From positions 1 through 53,349 of the forward strand of contig NZ_WCHR01000022.1 in assembly GCF_008973825.1 (NCBI RefSeq): a stretch of 53,349 nucleotides of DNA, read 5' to 3'. This stretch comes from Gemmobacter serpentinus (lineage in GTDB: Bacteria > Pseudomonadota > Alphaproteobacteria > Rhodobacterales > Rhodobacteraceae). Under the pieces are notes generated by a model. It ran no database searches and was not told the origin of the DNA. It saw only the letters and a list, made by a program, of their open reading frames with translations. Both the position numbers and the translations under genes were made by a program. Positions 8,652 to 17,454 of the stretch are shown in pieces. Every line of letters begins with the position of its first letter. Within the stretch, counting starts at the first letter, position 1.

Positions 8652-9652
8652 GCCCCATCTCCCTGCACCGCCGCGATGCACTGGTCGGGATGGCTGCGGC
8701 CGCCTTGACTCCAACCACCGCAGGCCTCAGCACGTTTGGCTTGGGCGCGACGTTCGCCCCCGTGCCCGCGCGTGCCAAGACCCGGCGCTATGATCTGCGC
8801 CCGGTCGAAGTGGCGGCGGGTGTCTGGATGATCGAGGGCGCGCGCGAGGTCTTCGCGCCTGCCAATGGCGGGGCCATCGTCAATATCGTGCTGCTGGAAA
8901 CCCGGCAGGGTGCGGTGGTGATCGATACCGGCTCCACCCTTGGAATGGGCGCCGAGATCCGCGCCTTTGCCGATGATCGGCTGGGCGGGGTCGCGACGGT
9001 GGTGAACACCCATCATCACCCCGACCACTGGTTCGGCAATGGGGCCTTTGCCGACCGCCAGATCGTGGCGCTGCCGCAAACCGCGGCGGCCTGCGCCCAA
9101 TACGGACAGGATTTCGCGGCCTCGCTCTACGCCATTCTGGGGCCGTGGATGTCGGGCACCAGCCCGCTGCCCGCCAGTGGCACAACCGAGGCCGGCGAGG
9201 CACGGATCGGCGGTCGGGCGCTGCGCCTTCTGGCGCTGTCGGGCCATACTCAGGCCGATCTGGCCATTCTGGATCAAGACAGCGGCACGCTGATTGCGGG
9301 CGATCTTTTGTTTCTCGACCGTGCCCCAAGCCTGCCCGATGCCGATTACGGGATCTGGCTCAAGGCGCTGGACAGGCTGGCACAATTGCAACCCTCGGGC
9401 ACGGTGCCGGGCCATGGCGGCTTTCACCGCTCCAGCGCGGCACTGGCCCAGACCCGCGCCTATCTGGAAGCCACGCGCGCCCGACTGACACAGGCGGCCG
9501 ACCTGGGGCTGGCCCCGATCGAGGCGATGTCGGCAGGCCCCGCGCCCGCCTTCGCGGCACTTGGTGCCAATCCCGAGGAATACCTGCGCTCGGTCATTCA
9601 CCGATGGGCGGATCACGAAACGGAAGCCCTGCCGCTTGTCGGCGGGCTCTGA
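8648..9652 (+). CDS. Quinoprotein relay system zinc metallohydrolase (Tat-exported)
   Basis: This metallo-beta-lactamase-fold protein of 334 residues is related to SoxH. The metal site is visible: THHHPDHW near residue 120, a second His in LSGHTQAD near 200, Asp in AGDLLF near 218, and the last His in VPGHGG near 257. The N-terminus has twin arginines (HRRDALVG) followed by a long hydrophobic stretch and cleavage near ARA at about 41-43, which suggests folded export by Tat. Its substrate is unknown. Its constant linkage to SoxYZ-like carriers and PQQ dehydrogenases suggests it acts on the carrier or on a thiol adduct; that is inference. It overlaps the carrier gene by ATGA. Confidence 0.83.
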   Translation: MSPISLHRRDALVGMAAAALTPTTAGLSTFGLGATFAPVPARAKTRRYDLRPVEVAAGVWMIEGAREVFAPANGGAIVNIVLLETRQGAVVIDTGSTLGMGAEIRAFADDRLGGVATVVNTHHHPDHWFGNGAFADRQIVALPQTAAACAQYGQDFAASLYAILGPWMSGTSPLPASGTTEAGEARIGGRALRLLALSGHTQADLAILDQDSGTLIAGDLLFLDRAPSLPDADYGIWLKALDRLAQLQPSGTVPGHGGFHRSSAALAQTRAYLEATRARLTQAADLGLAPIEAMSAGPAPAFAALGANPEEYLRSVIHRWADHETEALPLVGGL

Positions 9653-9686
9653 CTGCAAATGCCGGTTCATGGATGGAGGAGACGAC

Positions 9687-11546
9687 ATGACCATGCTGAA
9701 GAAACTGACCACCGCCAGCGCCATCGCGCTGATTGCCATGGCGGGGGTTGCGCTGGCCGAGGCCCGCAAGACCAAGGATGTCACCTGGGAGGACATTCTG
9801 GCCGATAGTGAAACCACAACTGACGTGCTGATGTATGGCATGGGCAACAATGCCCAACGCTATTCGACGCTGCAGCAGGTCAATGCCGATACGGTCAAGC
9901 ATCTGCGCCCGGCATGGGCTTTTTCCTTCGGGGATGAAAAGCAGCGCGGTCAGGAAAGCCAGGCCATCGTGCATGATGGCGTGATCTATATCACGGGCTC
10001 TTATTCCCGGATCTGGGCGCTGGACGCCAAGACCGGCGAGCGGCTTTGGAAGTTCGAGGCCCGCCTGCCCGAAGACATCCGGCCCTGCTGTGACGTGGTG
10101 AACCGCGGTGCTGCGATCTATGGCGACAAGGTTTTCTTCGGCGCGCTGGATGCCTCGATCTACGCGCTGGACAAGAACACCGGCAAGGTGGTCTGGCGCG
10201 AGAAGTTCGACGACCACAAGATCGGCTATACCCTGACCGGCGCACCGACCATCGTGAAGGATCAGGTGACCGGCCGCGTCATGCTGATCCATGGATCCTC
10301 GGGGGATGAATTCGGCGTGGTCGGCAAACTTTACGCCCGCGATCCCGATACCGGCGAAGAGATCTGGATGCGCCCCTTCGTCGAAGGTCACAAGGGCACG
10401 CTGGCCGGAGCCGAGGGCACCATCACCGGCGATCCGGCAGCACCCAGCTGGCCCAACAATGCCGATGGCAGCAAGGTCGAAGCCTGGAGCCATGGTGGCG
10501 GCGCCCCCTGGCAATCGGCCTCGTTCGACCCCGAAACCAACACGATCATCGTGGGCGCGGGCAACCCTGCCCCCTGGAACACCTGGGCGCGCACGCCGGG
10601 CGACAGCCTGTATACTTCGGGTCAGGCCTATGTCGATCCGTCCAATGGCGAATTGGTCGGCTTCTATCAGCATACGCCGAATGACGCGTGGGACTTCTCG
10701 GGCAATAACGAGATCATCCTGTTCGACTATACCGACAAGGACGGCAAGACCCACCGCGCGGGCGGCCATGCCGACCGGAACGGCTTTTTCTATGTGACAG
10801 ATGTCGATGCGCTGTCCAAGCGCGGCGGCGATATCAACCGCCCGACCGCGTTGCTGAATGCCTTCCCCTTCGTGGATAACATCACCTGGGCCAGCAGCAT
10901 CGATCTGGAAACCGGCCGCCCGGTCGAAAACGAGGGTCAACGCCCGCCGCTGCCGAAAGAAGGCGAGGACAAGGGGGCCACGATCGAGGTCTCGCCGCCC
11001 TTCCTCGGTGGCAAGAACTGGAACCCGATGGCCTATTCCAAGAAGACCGGCCTGTTCTACATCCCCGCCAACAACTGGAAAGAAGATTACTGGACCGAGA
11101 ACGTCACCTATCAGGCAGGCGCGGCCTATCTGGGTCAGGGCTTCCGCATCAAGCGGATGTATGAAGATCACATCGGCACCCTGCGCGCCTATGACCCGGT
11201 CACCGGCGAGAAGAAGTGGGAGCATAACGAGAAGTTCCCGCTTTGGGCCGGTGCGCTGGCCACCGCGGGCGATCTGGTCTTCACCGGCACCTCGGACGGC
11301 TTTGTCAAAGCTTTCCATGCCGAAACCGGCGAGCAGCTCTGGTCGTTCAACACCGGCTCGGGGATCATCTCGCAGCCCGTGACCTGGGAGCTGGACGGCA
11401 AGCAATATATCGGCATTGCCTCGGGTTACGGCGGCGCGGTTCCGCTTTGGGGTGGCGATATGGCGACACTGACCACGCAGGTCAGCCAGGGCGGCTCTTT
11501 CTGGGTGTTCGAGATCCCGGACGAATTGCTGGCCTCGGCCAACTGA
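9687..11546 (+). CDS. PQQ-dependent alcohol dehydrogenase, calcium type (ExaA/PedE-like)
   Basis: This periplasmic quinoprotein oxidises alcohols to aldehydes and passes electrons to cytochrome c550. The 619-residue product has a signal peptide (cleavage near ALA at 22-24) and an eight-bladed beta-propeller with repeated tryptophan-docking motifs such as LDAKTGERLWKFE. Adjacent Cys134-Cys135 in RPCCDVV form the vicinal disulfide that lies against PQQ. The catalytic Asp336 is in AWDFSGNN; two residues on is Ser338, where lanthanide enzymes have Asp, so calcium is the expected metal. Sequence details (QHTPND, DFSGNNE) are closer to ethanol-type ExaA/PedE than to MxaF. ATG 9687 has a perfect GGAGGAG at 9675-9681. 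No PQQ biosynthesis genes are in the window. Confidence 0.93.
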   Translation: MTMLKKLTTASAIALIAMAGVALAEARKTKDVTWEDILADSETTTDVLMYGMGNNAQRYSTLQQVNADTVKHLRPAWAFSFGDEKQRGQESQAIVHDGVIYITGSYSRIWALDAKTGERLWKFEARLPEDIRPCCDVVNRGAAIYGDKVFFGALDASIYALDKNTGKVVWREKFDDHKIGYTLTGAPTIVKDQVTGRVMLIHGSSGDEFGVVGKLYARDPDTGEEIWMRPFVEGHKGTLAGAEGTITGDPAAPSWPNNADGSKVEAWSHGGGAPWQSASFDPETNTIIVGAGNPAPWNTWARTPGDSLYTSGQAYVDPSNGELVGFYQHTPNDAWDFSGNNEIILFDYTDKDGKTHRAGGHADRNGFFYVTDVDALSKRGGDINRPTALLNAFPFVDNITWASSIDLETGRPVENEGQRPPLPKEGEDKGATIEVSPPFLGGKNWNPMAYSKKTGLFYIPANNWKEDYWTENVTYQAGAAYLGQGFRIKRMYEDHIGTLRAYDPVTGEKKWEHNEKFPLWAGALATAGDLVFTGTSDGFVKAFHAETGEQLWSFNTGSGIISQPVTWELDGKQYIGIASGYGGAVPLWGGDMATLTTQVSQGGSFWVFEIPDELLASAN

Positions 11547-11560
11547 TCCCGCTGACTGCC

Positions 11561-11586
11561 GGGGGCGGCACCGGCCGCCCCCGTTT
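11561..11586 (+). terminator. Rho-independent-like terminator after the PQQ dehydrogenase gene
   Basis: Stem GGGGGCGG / CCGCCCCC with loop CACCGG, followed by GTTTT, beginning 15 bases after the stop codon. It should end or reduce readthrough from the c550-dehydrogenase operon into the pentapeptide gene. Confidence 0.75.
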
Positions 11587-11677
11587 TGCGGGATCGCAAG
11601 ATTGCAACGCCCCTGATCGGGGATCCCCCTTTTGCTTTTCCCCCCCTTTGCCGTTCCCCCCTTGGCTGGAGGTTCCG

Positions 11678-12319
11678 ATGAACACCAAATTTATGGCCGT
11701 CACGGCCGCGCTTTTGCTGCCGCTTGCGGCGCAGGCCGATATGCTGGGCGGTGCCCTGACCGGCGGCGTCAATACCGTGGGCTTCCCCGTCATCGTCGAT
11801 ACCGACGCCCCGCAGGAAGGTCCGCTGGTCATCAACGGATGCGAACTCAAGCCCGGCGGCTCCTGCCCAGACGCCGATCTGCGCCATGCCGATCTGCGCG
11901 GGTTGAAGCTGAACGGGATCGATCTGTCGGGGGCCTTGCTGACGCGCGCCAATTTCTTCGGGGCAGAGCTGAAGGGGGCCAACTTTTCGGGTGCCGACCT
12001 GACCGGCGCCAATATGGAAGTGACCCAGGCGCAGGGGATCGACCTGCATAATGCCAAGCTGGTCGGGGCCAATCTGGCCTATTCGCGGCTGGCGGGCGCG
12101 GATTTCTCACATGCCGATCTGACAGCCGCCTCGCTGGAGGCTGCGACCGTGCATAAGGGCAAGTTTGTCGGGGCTACGGTCGTCGCGGCCAATCTGCTGG
12201 AAACCAAGTTCTACAATGCCGACTTCGCCGATGCGCATCTGGAGGGCAATTATGCGCCCTATGCGATCTGGGAGGGCGTCCATATGGAGAATTGCACCGG
12301 ATGCCCGGTCAACTGGTAA
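11678..12319 (+). CDS. Exported pentapeptide-repeat protein
   Basis: This 213-residue protein has a signal peptide (residues 1-20, cleavage after AQA). From about residue 65 to 195 it has pentapeptide repeats of the A(D/N)LXX type, for example ADLRHADLRGLKL, then repeated GANF/GADL/GANM units, predicting a right-handed quadrilateral beta-helix. Four cysteines lie outside the helix, two before it (GCELKPGGSCP) and two at the end (NCTGCPVNW), which could form disulfides in the periplasm. Its function is unknown. The position directly after the dehydrogenase suggests a role in the alcohol-oxidation system, but a terminator-like hairpin intervenes. ATG 11678 follows a CTGGAGG ribosome-binding site. 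Confidence 0.83.
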   Translation: MNTKFMAVTAALLLPLAAQADMLGGALTGGVNTVGFPVIVDTDAPQEGPLVINGCELKPGGSCPDADLRHADLRGLKLNGIDLSGALLTRANFFGAELKGANFSGADLTGANMEVTQAQGIDLHNAKLVGANLAYSRLAGADFSHADLTAASLEAATVHKGKFVGATVVAANLLETKFYNADFADAHLEGNYAPYAIWEGVHMENCTGCPVNW

Positions 12320-12363
12320 GCACGAACCTGCAAAGTCCGAAGCCGGCGATCTGGCGGGACCGG

Positions 12364-12789
12364 ATGCCTTCGCTGACGGGACCCAGGGCCGCTGTCGCCC
12401 TGTCTGCCATGGCCGTGACCCTGGCCATGGCGGTGCCTCTTGCGGCACAGGATTATGCGGCGGGCCTTCTGGCCTGCCGCCGCCAGTCCGACACGATGGC
12501 GCGGCTTGCCTGTTACGATGCGCTACCCGCCAAGGCCCCCGGCACGGTGTTTCGGGGCACTGGCAGCCAGGTCACGCCCCCCTTCGATCTGCAGGCCCCG
12601 ACGCTGCTGAGCTTTGAAAGCATGGACGCAATCATGGTCGTTTATCTGCTGGATGGCACCGGGGCGGTGGTGCAAAACCTGCATCAAGCCGGGGCCGGGA
12701 CCGCCAGCTACCTGATCCGCCATCCGGGCCGCTACAGCCTGCAGGTCAATGCCTCGGGCGGCTGGCGGATGAGCCTTGAAAAGCCCTGA
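12364..12789 (+). CDS. Small secreted protein of unknown function
   Basis: I do not recognise a named family. From ATG 12364 the product is 141 residues with a signal peptide (hydrophobic residues about 10-26, cleavage near LAAQ). The mature start has the pattern C-x16-C (ACRRQSDTMARLACYDA), a motif seen at the start of several exported proteins. The C-terminal half is a beta-rich region ending in NASGGWRMSLEKP, which could be a small carbohydrate- or lipid-contacting domain. An upstream in-frame ATG at 12292 overlaps the pentapeptide gene; I prefer 12364 because it gives a normal signal peptide. It is probably cotranscribed with the pentapeptide gene. Confidence 0.62.
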   Translation: MPSLTGPRAAVALSAMAVTLAMAVPLAAQDYAAGLLACRRQSDTMARLACYDALPAKAPGTVFRGTGSQVTPPFDLQAPTLLSFESMDAIMVVYLLDGTGAVVQNLHQAGAGTASYLIRHPGRYSLQVNASGGWRMSLEKP

Positions 12790-13144
12790 CCGATCCAATG
12801 CGCGCCGCCCCGCCAAAAGGGCCGCCCCCGCCACATAGCGGCCCAGCGCGGCTGCGATCCGCCACAGACCCCTGCGCGGCAGCGGCCCTCCGCAAGGCCC
12901 CACGCCCCCCAACCCGATCGCCTGGCGATCTGCTGCGGCGAGGCCAGAGCGGCCATCTGGCCCCATCAGCCAGCCCCGGCCGCCTACGACCATTGTCTTA
13001 TACAATTTCAGGGGCGGGCAGCGGATGCTGAACAAGCAGGAATGCCCATCGGCGCGGGAGGCCGGTCGGGCAAACCTCCAGATTGTCGCGGGACGCGAGG
13101 GCGACGGAGGCCCGGATGTCCATAACCTCGGGAGGAGGAGGCGC
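12790..13144. other. Gene-free gap before the response regulator
   Basis: A GC-rich stretch of 355 bases. The frames that stay open on both strands show no recognisable family, and none has a convincing ribosome-binding site. An AT-richer patch near 12990-13008 (TTGTCTTATACAATTTC) is the most likely promoter area for the response regulator. Confidence 0.4.
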
Positions 13145-13858
13145 ATGGCGCAAGCTAGCAGCATCTCGGCGACGGATCGCCCGCTGCGTTCGGTGCTGAT
13201 CGTGGATGACCATCCGTTGTTTTGTGACGCCTTGTCGATGACGTTGGCAGGCCCGGTGGGCATCAGCCGGGTCGAGGCCGTGGGGAACCTTGGCGCAGCA
13301 CTGGACCGGCTCGCCATGGGGGAGGCGCCGGATGTCATCGTGCTGGATCTGAACCTGCCCGATGTGAACGGGCTGGACGGTGTGGTGCGGATGCGTCAGG
13401 CGGCCCCTGCAACGCCCATCATCGTGGTGTCGTCGATGGACGAGCCACGCGTGGTGCGATCCGCGCTGCGGGCGGGCGTCAGCGCCTTCGTGCCCAAACA
13501 TGCTGCGCGCGAGGCCTTTCGTGAGGCCTTTGCCATTCTGGCGCGCGGCGAAACCCATCCAAGCCGCCGCATTCTGGACCAGACCACGCCCACCCCTGCC
13601 GAAGAGGCCGTGGCGCGGCTGTCACTTCTGACCCGGCAGCAGGGCAAGATCCTGCAGCTGGTCAGTGCCGGGCTGATGAACAAGCAGATCGCCTATGAGC
13701 TGTCGGTCGCGGAAACCACCGTGAAGGCCCATATCACGGCGATCATGCGCAAGCTGGGCGTGCAGACCCGGACCCAGGCCGTTCTGTTTACCCAGGATGT
13801 CAGCTTTGCTGCCATGTCCCCCGCCGAGATGCCCAGCGCCGCAATGCGGGGGGAATAG
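13145..13858 (+). CDS. LuxR/NarL-family response regulator (ErbR/AgmR-like)
   Basis: This DNA-binding response regulator has 237 residues. The receiver domain (about 14-130) has the acidic pair in LIVDDHP at 18-24, phosphoacceptor Asp68 in VIVLDLNLPD, the switch Ser in VVSSMD and a Lys in FVPKHA. The C-terminal LuxR-type helix-turn-helix spans about 160-220 (LTRQQGKILQLVSAGLMNKQIA). ATG 13145 is preceded by GGGAGGAGGAGG, which fixes the start against the longer frame from 13025. It lies next to a PQQ alcohol dehydrogenase and a NahK/ErcS-like kinase, the arrangement of ErbR (AgmR) in Pseudomonas, which activates ethanol oxidation genes. I infer the same role here. Confidence 0.85.
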   Translation: MAQASSISATDRPLRSVLIVDDHPLFCDALSMTLAGPVGISRVEAVGNLGAALDRLAMGEAPDVIVLDLNLPDVNGLDGVVRMRQAAPATPIIVVSSMDEPRVVRSALRAGVSAFVPKHAAREAFREAFAILARGETHPSRRILDQTTPTPAEEAVARLSLLTRQQGKILQLVSAGLMNKQIAYELSVAETTVKAHITAIMRKLGVQTRTQAVLFTQDVSFAAMSPAEMPSAAMRGE

Positions 13859-13895
13859 GCACAGGCCCTGACTAGGCCGGCAAGGATGTCTATCC

Positions 13896-13942
13896 GGGGC
13901 CGCATTTTCCGGGGCCGTGTTTTGGGGCCGTGTTTTGGGGCG
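13896..13942. repeat. 13-bp tandem repeat upstream of the FIST gene
   Basis: Units of GGGGCCG(CA or TG)TTTT occur at 13896, 13911 and 13924, with a partial unit at 13937. The first copy carries two extra bases. The array ends 56 bases before the FIST-gene start. It could be a regulator-binding array or slipped-strand duplication; it also gives the reading frame that begins at 13930, which I do not believe is translated. Confidence 0.75.
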
Positions 13943-13998
13943 AGGCATCGGGTGGGGGTCTCACGACCAAGACCAAGGATCGGACACAAGGGATCTGC

Positions 13999-15153
13999 AT
14001 GACAAAGGGCGCAGAAATCGTGGCGCGCGCCAGCGTGTCGATCCGCGATCAAGACGCGGGCGAACGGTTGCTGCGCGCCCTCGGGCCCGGGCCGTTCAGC
14101 CTGATCCTGCTGCTGATGTCGCCCCAGGCCGATCTGGCGGGCATGGCGCAAGCCTTCAGGGCCAGCCATGCCGGGGCGCAGATTGTCGGCTGCACCACCG
14201 CGGGTGAGATCACCGGCGCGGGCTATGAAGAGGAAACGGTGGTCGCCATCGGCTTTTCCGCCCAGCATTTCGCCGCCGAAACCCTGCTGATCCCGGATCT
14301 GGACCATTTCTCGCGCAATGCGGTGGCGGCCGCATTCCTGCAGGCCCGCCAACGGCTGTTGCTGGCCCATTCAGGCTTTGCCCATGAATGCGCGTTGCTG
14401 CTGGTGGACGGGCTTTCGGTGCGCGAGGACGAACTGGCCGCAGCCCTTGCCGGCGGCGCAGGCAATATTCCGATGATCGGGGGATCGGCGGGCGACGGCA
14501 CCCGTTTTGCCCGCACCTTCATCCTGCATGACGGGCAGCTTTTGCAACATGCCGCCGTCCTATGCGTGCTGCGCAGCGATTGCCCTGTGCAGGCGCTGAA
14601 CATGGACCACCTGGACCCGACAGGGCAGCGCATGGTGGTGACGGATGCCGATCCGGCTGCGCGCATCGTGCGGCGGATCAATGCCGAACCCGCCGCCCAG
14701 GAATATGCGCGCCTGTTGGGCAAGGATCCCGCCAGCCTCGACAGCCTGACCTTCGCGGCCTATCCGCTGGCCTTGCGCATGGGGCCACGCCACCATGTCC
14801 GGGCGATCCAGCGGATGCTGCCCTCGGGCGATCTGCTGTTCTTTTCGGCCATCGCCAGCGGTGTCGTGCTGTCGGTGACCCGGCCACGCGATATGGTCGC
14901 GCATCTGGAGACCGAGTTGCAGCGCCTGGCCGCCCCGGGCCGCCCCATCGCGATCCTTGGCTTTGACTGCATCCTGCGCCGGGTCGAGGCGCGCGAGAAA
15001 CAGCTTGCCGGACGCGTCTCGGAGGTGCTGCGCCGCCATCAGGTCTGGGGATTTTCAACCTATGGCGAGCAGATCGGCCCGATGCATGTGAACCACACCC
15101 TGACCGGCTGCGCCTTCTATCCGCCCGGCACCCGCATCGAGGCTGCACAATGA
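13999..15153 (+). CDS. FIST-domain signal transduction protein (NosP-like)
   Basis: A cytoplasmic sensory protein of 384 residues with FIST_N (about 25-220; GCTTAGEI near 67 and MIGGSAGDG near 160 are typical) and FIST_C (about 230-370; ending in FSTYGEQIGPMHVNHTLTG). In Pseudomonas aeruginosa the FIST protein NosP is a heme-based nitric-oxide sensor that controls the kinase NahK encoded next to it. The same pairing is seen here, with a four-base ATGA overlap to the kinase gene. Heme binding cannot be shown from sequence alone. ATG 13999 has AAGGGA in front; the longer frame from 13930 begins inside tandem repeats and was rejected. Confidence 0.84.
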   Translation: MTKGAEIVARASVSIRDQDAGERLLRALGPGPFSLILLLMSPQADLAGMAQAFRASHAGAQIVGCTTAGEITGAGYEEETVVAIGFSAQHFAAETLLIPDLDHFSRNAVAAAFLQARQRLLLAHSGFAHECALLLVDGLSVREDELAAALAGGAGNIPMIGGSAGDGTRFARTFILHDGQLLQHAAVLCVLRSDCPVQALNMDHLDPTGQRMVVTDADPAARIVRRINAEPAAQEYARLLGKDPASLDSLTFAAYPLALRMGPRHHVRAIQRMLPSGDLLFFSAIASGVVLSVTRPRDMVAHLETELQRLAAPGRPIAILGFDCILRRVEAREKQLAGRVSEVLRRHQVWGFSTYGEQIGPMHVNHTLTGCAFYPPGTRIEAAQ

Positions 15154-17348
15154 ACCCCGATCGCCACCGCATCTCCGACGGCTTGCTGGATCCCAATGAC
15201 GATCCCGCTGTCAGTATCGAGAAGCTGTTGACCATCACCGATGCGCTGATGCGTCATGCCGAACAGGGTCACGGCGATCACGATGCCGCCTTTGAGGAAT
15301 TTCGTCGCGCCGCCGTGCTGGAAGACCATGTCCGCCAGCGCACGCGCGAGCTGGAAACCGCGCTCGGCCTGTTGAACGAGGCCAATTCCACCGCCGAACG
15401 CGCGCGCCATGTGCTGGCGCAGGCGGTCGAAGCCATCGAGGAAGGCTTTGCGCTTTTCGATCCCGAACAGCGGCTGGTGCTGTTGAACAGCCGCTTTTGC
15501 AGCGAACTGCCCGATGCCCGCGCCCGGCTGCGTCCCGGCATCACCTTCACCGATTACATTCGCGCCGCCAGCCGATCACGCCATCTGTTGTTGCCCCATG
15601 GTCAAGGCAGCGAGATCTGGGCGGAAAAACGCATGGCCCATCACCTGTCGGGCCGGGTCTTCTATGTCGATCTGACCGGCGACCGCTGGTTGCAGGTCAG
15701 CGAACAGCATATGGAGGATGGCAGCACCGTGGTGCTGCAAACCAATGTGACCGAGATCATCCGGGCGGAACGGTCTGAACGCGGCAAGCTGCTGGACGAT
15801 CAGGCGCGGATGATCCGCGCCACGCTGGATCATCTCAATCAAGGCGTGGCCATTGTCGATGGCGACCGGCGGATGGCGGGATGGAACTGGCGGATGGCGC
15901 AAATGCTCGACATTCGCGCGCCCCTGTTGCGGCGCGGGGTGGATTTCGAGGCGCTGATCGCCCCTGCCCTGGCCCATGCGGCGTTTTCCTCGGGGTTCAC
16001 TGCGGCGCGGTTGCGGGCCTGGATCCGCATGAGCAATGGCCGCCCGCCCATCTCCTTCGAGATCCAGCAGCCCTCCGGCGTGGTATTGGCCGCCTATGGC
16101 CAGGAAATGCCGGGCCGCGGCTTTGTCTTGTCCTTCAGCGATGTCAGTCGTGAACGACTGGCGGTCCATTCCATGCTGCGCGCCAATGCAACGCTGGAAA
16201 TGCGGGTGGCGACCCGGACCGAGGAACTGGCGGCAGCCCTTGCCAGCGCCGAGCGCGCCAATGCGACGCGGGCGCGCTTTGTGGCGGCGGCCAGTCATGA
16301 CCTTTTGCAACCCCTGTCAGCGGCCAAGCTGTTTGTCGCCGCTGCCCGCGACGAGGCCGGGCCGGGCCAGTCCGCCACGCTGGAAAAGGCGCATAACGCC
16401 CTTCTCAGCGTCGAGGGCATTCTGGGGGCGCTGCTGGATATATCCCGGCTTGAGGCCGGGGCGAACTATATCGAGGTGATGCCCATTCCCCTGTCGCTGT
16501 TGCTGGCGCAACTGACCGATGAATTTGCTCCCATCGCCGCGAACAAGGGGCTGCGGCTGACGATCGTGACCTGCGGGCTGGCGGTGCAAAGCGACGCCGC
16601 CTATCTGCGGCGCATCCTGCAGAACCTGATCGGCAATGCGCTGCGCTATACCAGCAGCGGCAGGGTTCTGGTGGGGGCGCGCCGCCTTGGCGGATCGGTG
16701 CGGATCGAGGTGCATGATACCGGCCCCGGTATCGCGCCGGAAAACCAGCAGGCGGTGTTTCGCGAATTTCACCGCATCGGCGGCTCCGCATCGGCGGCCG
16801 AGGGGATGGGCCTGGGCCTTGCCATTGTGGAGCGCGCCTGCGCGCTGCTGCGCCATCCATTGACGCTGCGATCCAAGCCGGGGATCGGCACCTGTTTCGC
16901 GGTGGAACTGCCGGTGGCGCGCGCGGTGCCGCCGCCCGATGACCAGCCCGCCCCACCGCGACCGGAAGACCTGCCCGGCGGGCGCATCGCCTTGCTGATC
17001 GAGAATGACGAGGGGCTGCGCCGCGCGATCGCCCTGTCGCTGGAACGGCGCGGCATCGAGGTGCTGGAAACCGCCAGTGGCAGCGAGGCCATCGCCCTTC
17101 TGGAAGAAATCGGCATCGTCCCCGATCTTTACTTGATCGATCAGCAACTTGGGCCCGGTCTGACCGGGGTCGAGACCGCGCAGGTCCTGCATCGCCGCTT
17201 CGGCCCTCGTCCGACCCGGATCATCACCGCCGACCGCACGCAGGACACCCGTGACGCCGCGGGCCAAGCCGGGCTGGACATCATGTTCAAGCCCATAGAC
17301 GCCGATGCCCTTGGGGCCTTCGTGCTGCAATCCGCCGCCTTGCCCTAG
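15150..17348 (+). CDS. PAS-containing hybrid histidine kinase (NahK/ErcS-like)
   Basis: A soluble hybrid sensor kinase of 732 residues with no membrane segment. Order: an N-terminal coiled-coil helix (about 20-85), PAS-like domains (about 90-200 and 215-335), a second coiled coil, HisKA with the unusual H-box [15 protein letters not shown] (His383), HATPase_c (N box [10 protein letters not shown] near 495, G boxes DTGPGIA and GMGLGLAI), and a C-terminal receiver domain (about 610-730, Asp664 in LYLIDQQLG). The SHDLLQPL form of the H-box is typical of the NahK/ErcS group. It overlaps the FIST gene and probably signals, directly or through a phosphotransfer protein encoded elsewhere, to the response regulator at 13145. 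Confidence 0.88.
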   Translation: MNPDRHRISDGLLDPNDDPAVSIEKLLTITDALMRHAEQGHGDHDAAFEEFRRAAVLEDHVRQRTRELETALGLLNEANSTAERARHVLAQAVEAIEEGFALFDPEQRLVLLNSRFCSELPDARARLRPGITFTDYIRAASRSRHLLLPHGQGSEIWAEKRMAHHLSGRVFYVDLTGDRWLQVSEQHMEDGSTVVLQTNVTEIIRAERSERGKLLDDQARMIRATLDHLNQGVAIVDGDRRMAGWNWRMAQMLDIRAPLLRRGVDFEALIAPALAHAAFSSGFTAARLRAWIRMSNGRPPISFEIQQPSGVVLAAYGQEMPGRGFVLSFSDVSRERLAVHSMLRANATLEMRVATRTEELAAALASAERANATRARFVAAASHDLLQPLSAAKLFVAAARDEAGPGQSATLEKAHNALLSVEGILGALLDISRLEAGANYIEVMPIPLSLLLAQLTDEFAPIAANKGLRLTIVTCGLAVQSDAAYLRRILQNLIGNALRYTSSGRVLVGARRLGGSVRIEVHDTGPGIAPENQQAVFREFHRIGGSASAAEGMGLGLAIVERACALLRHPLTLRSKPGIGTCFAVELPVARAVPPPDDQPAPPRPEDLPGGRIALLIENDEGLRRAIALSLERRGIEVLETASGSEAIALLEEIGIVPDLYLIDQQLGPGLTGVETAQVLHRRFGPRPTRIITADRTQDTRDAAGQAGLDIMFKPIDADALGAFVLQSAALP

Positions 17349-17352
17349 ACCC

Positions 17353-17385
17353 GCGCCAAGGCGCATCCGGCGCCAAGGTCGCATC
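17353..17385. repeat. Imperfect direct repeat before pseudoazurin
   Basis: GCGCCAAGG followed by CGCATC occurs at 17353-17367 and again, with one extra T, at 17370-17385. A related GGTCGCAT follows at 17392. The copies lie in the 106-base leader between the kinase stop and the pseudoazurin start and could be a regulator site. Confidence 0.5.
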
Positions 17386-17454
17386 GACCATGGTCGCATT
17401 GTCTCTGTCCTGACGCCCCGCCATGGTCCGCATAGACCAAAACGGGAGAACGCA

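Noticed and set aside
9594-11405. Minus-strand frame of 603 codons opposite the PQQ dehydrogenase
   Set aside because: Shadow of a clearly recognised gene, no domain, no ribosome-binding site.
9687-11546. Lanthanide-type methanol dehydrogenase (XoxF) assignment
   Set aside because: The residue two after the catalytic Asp is Ser rather than Asp, and the motifs resemble ethanol-type ExaA/PedE.
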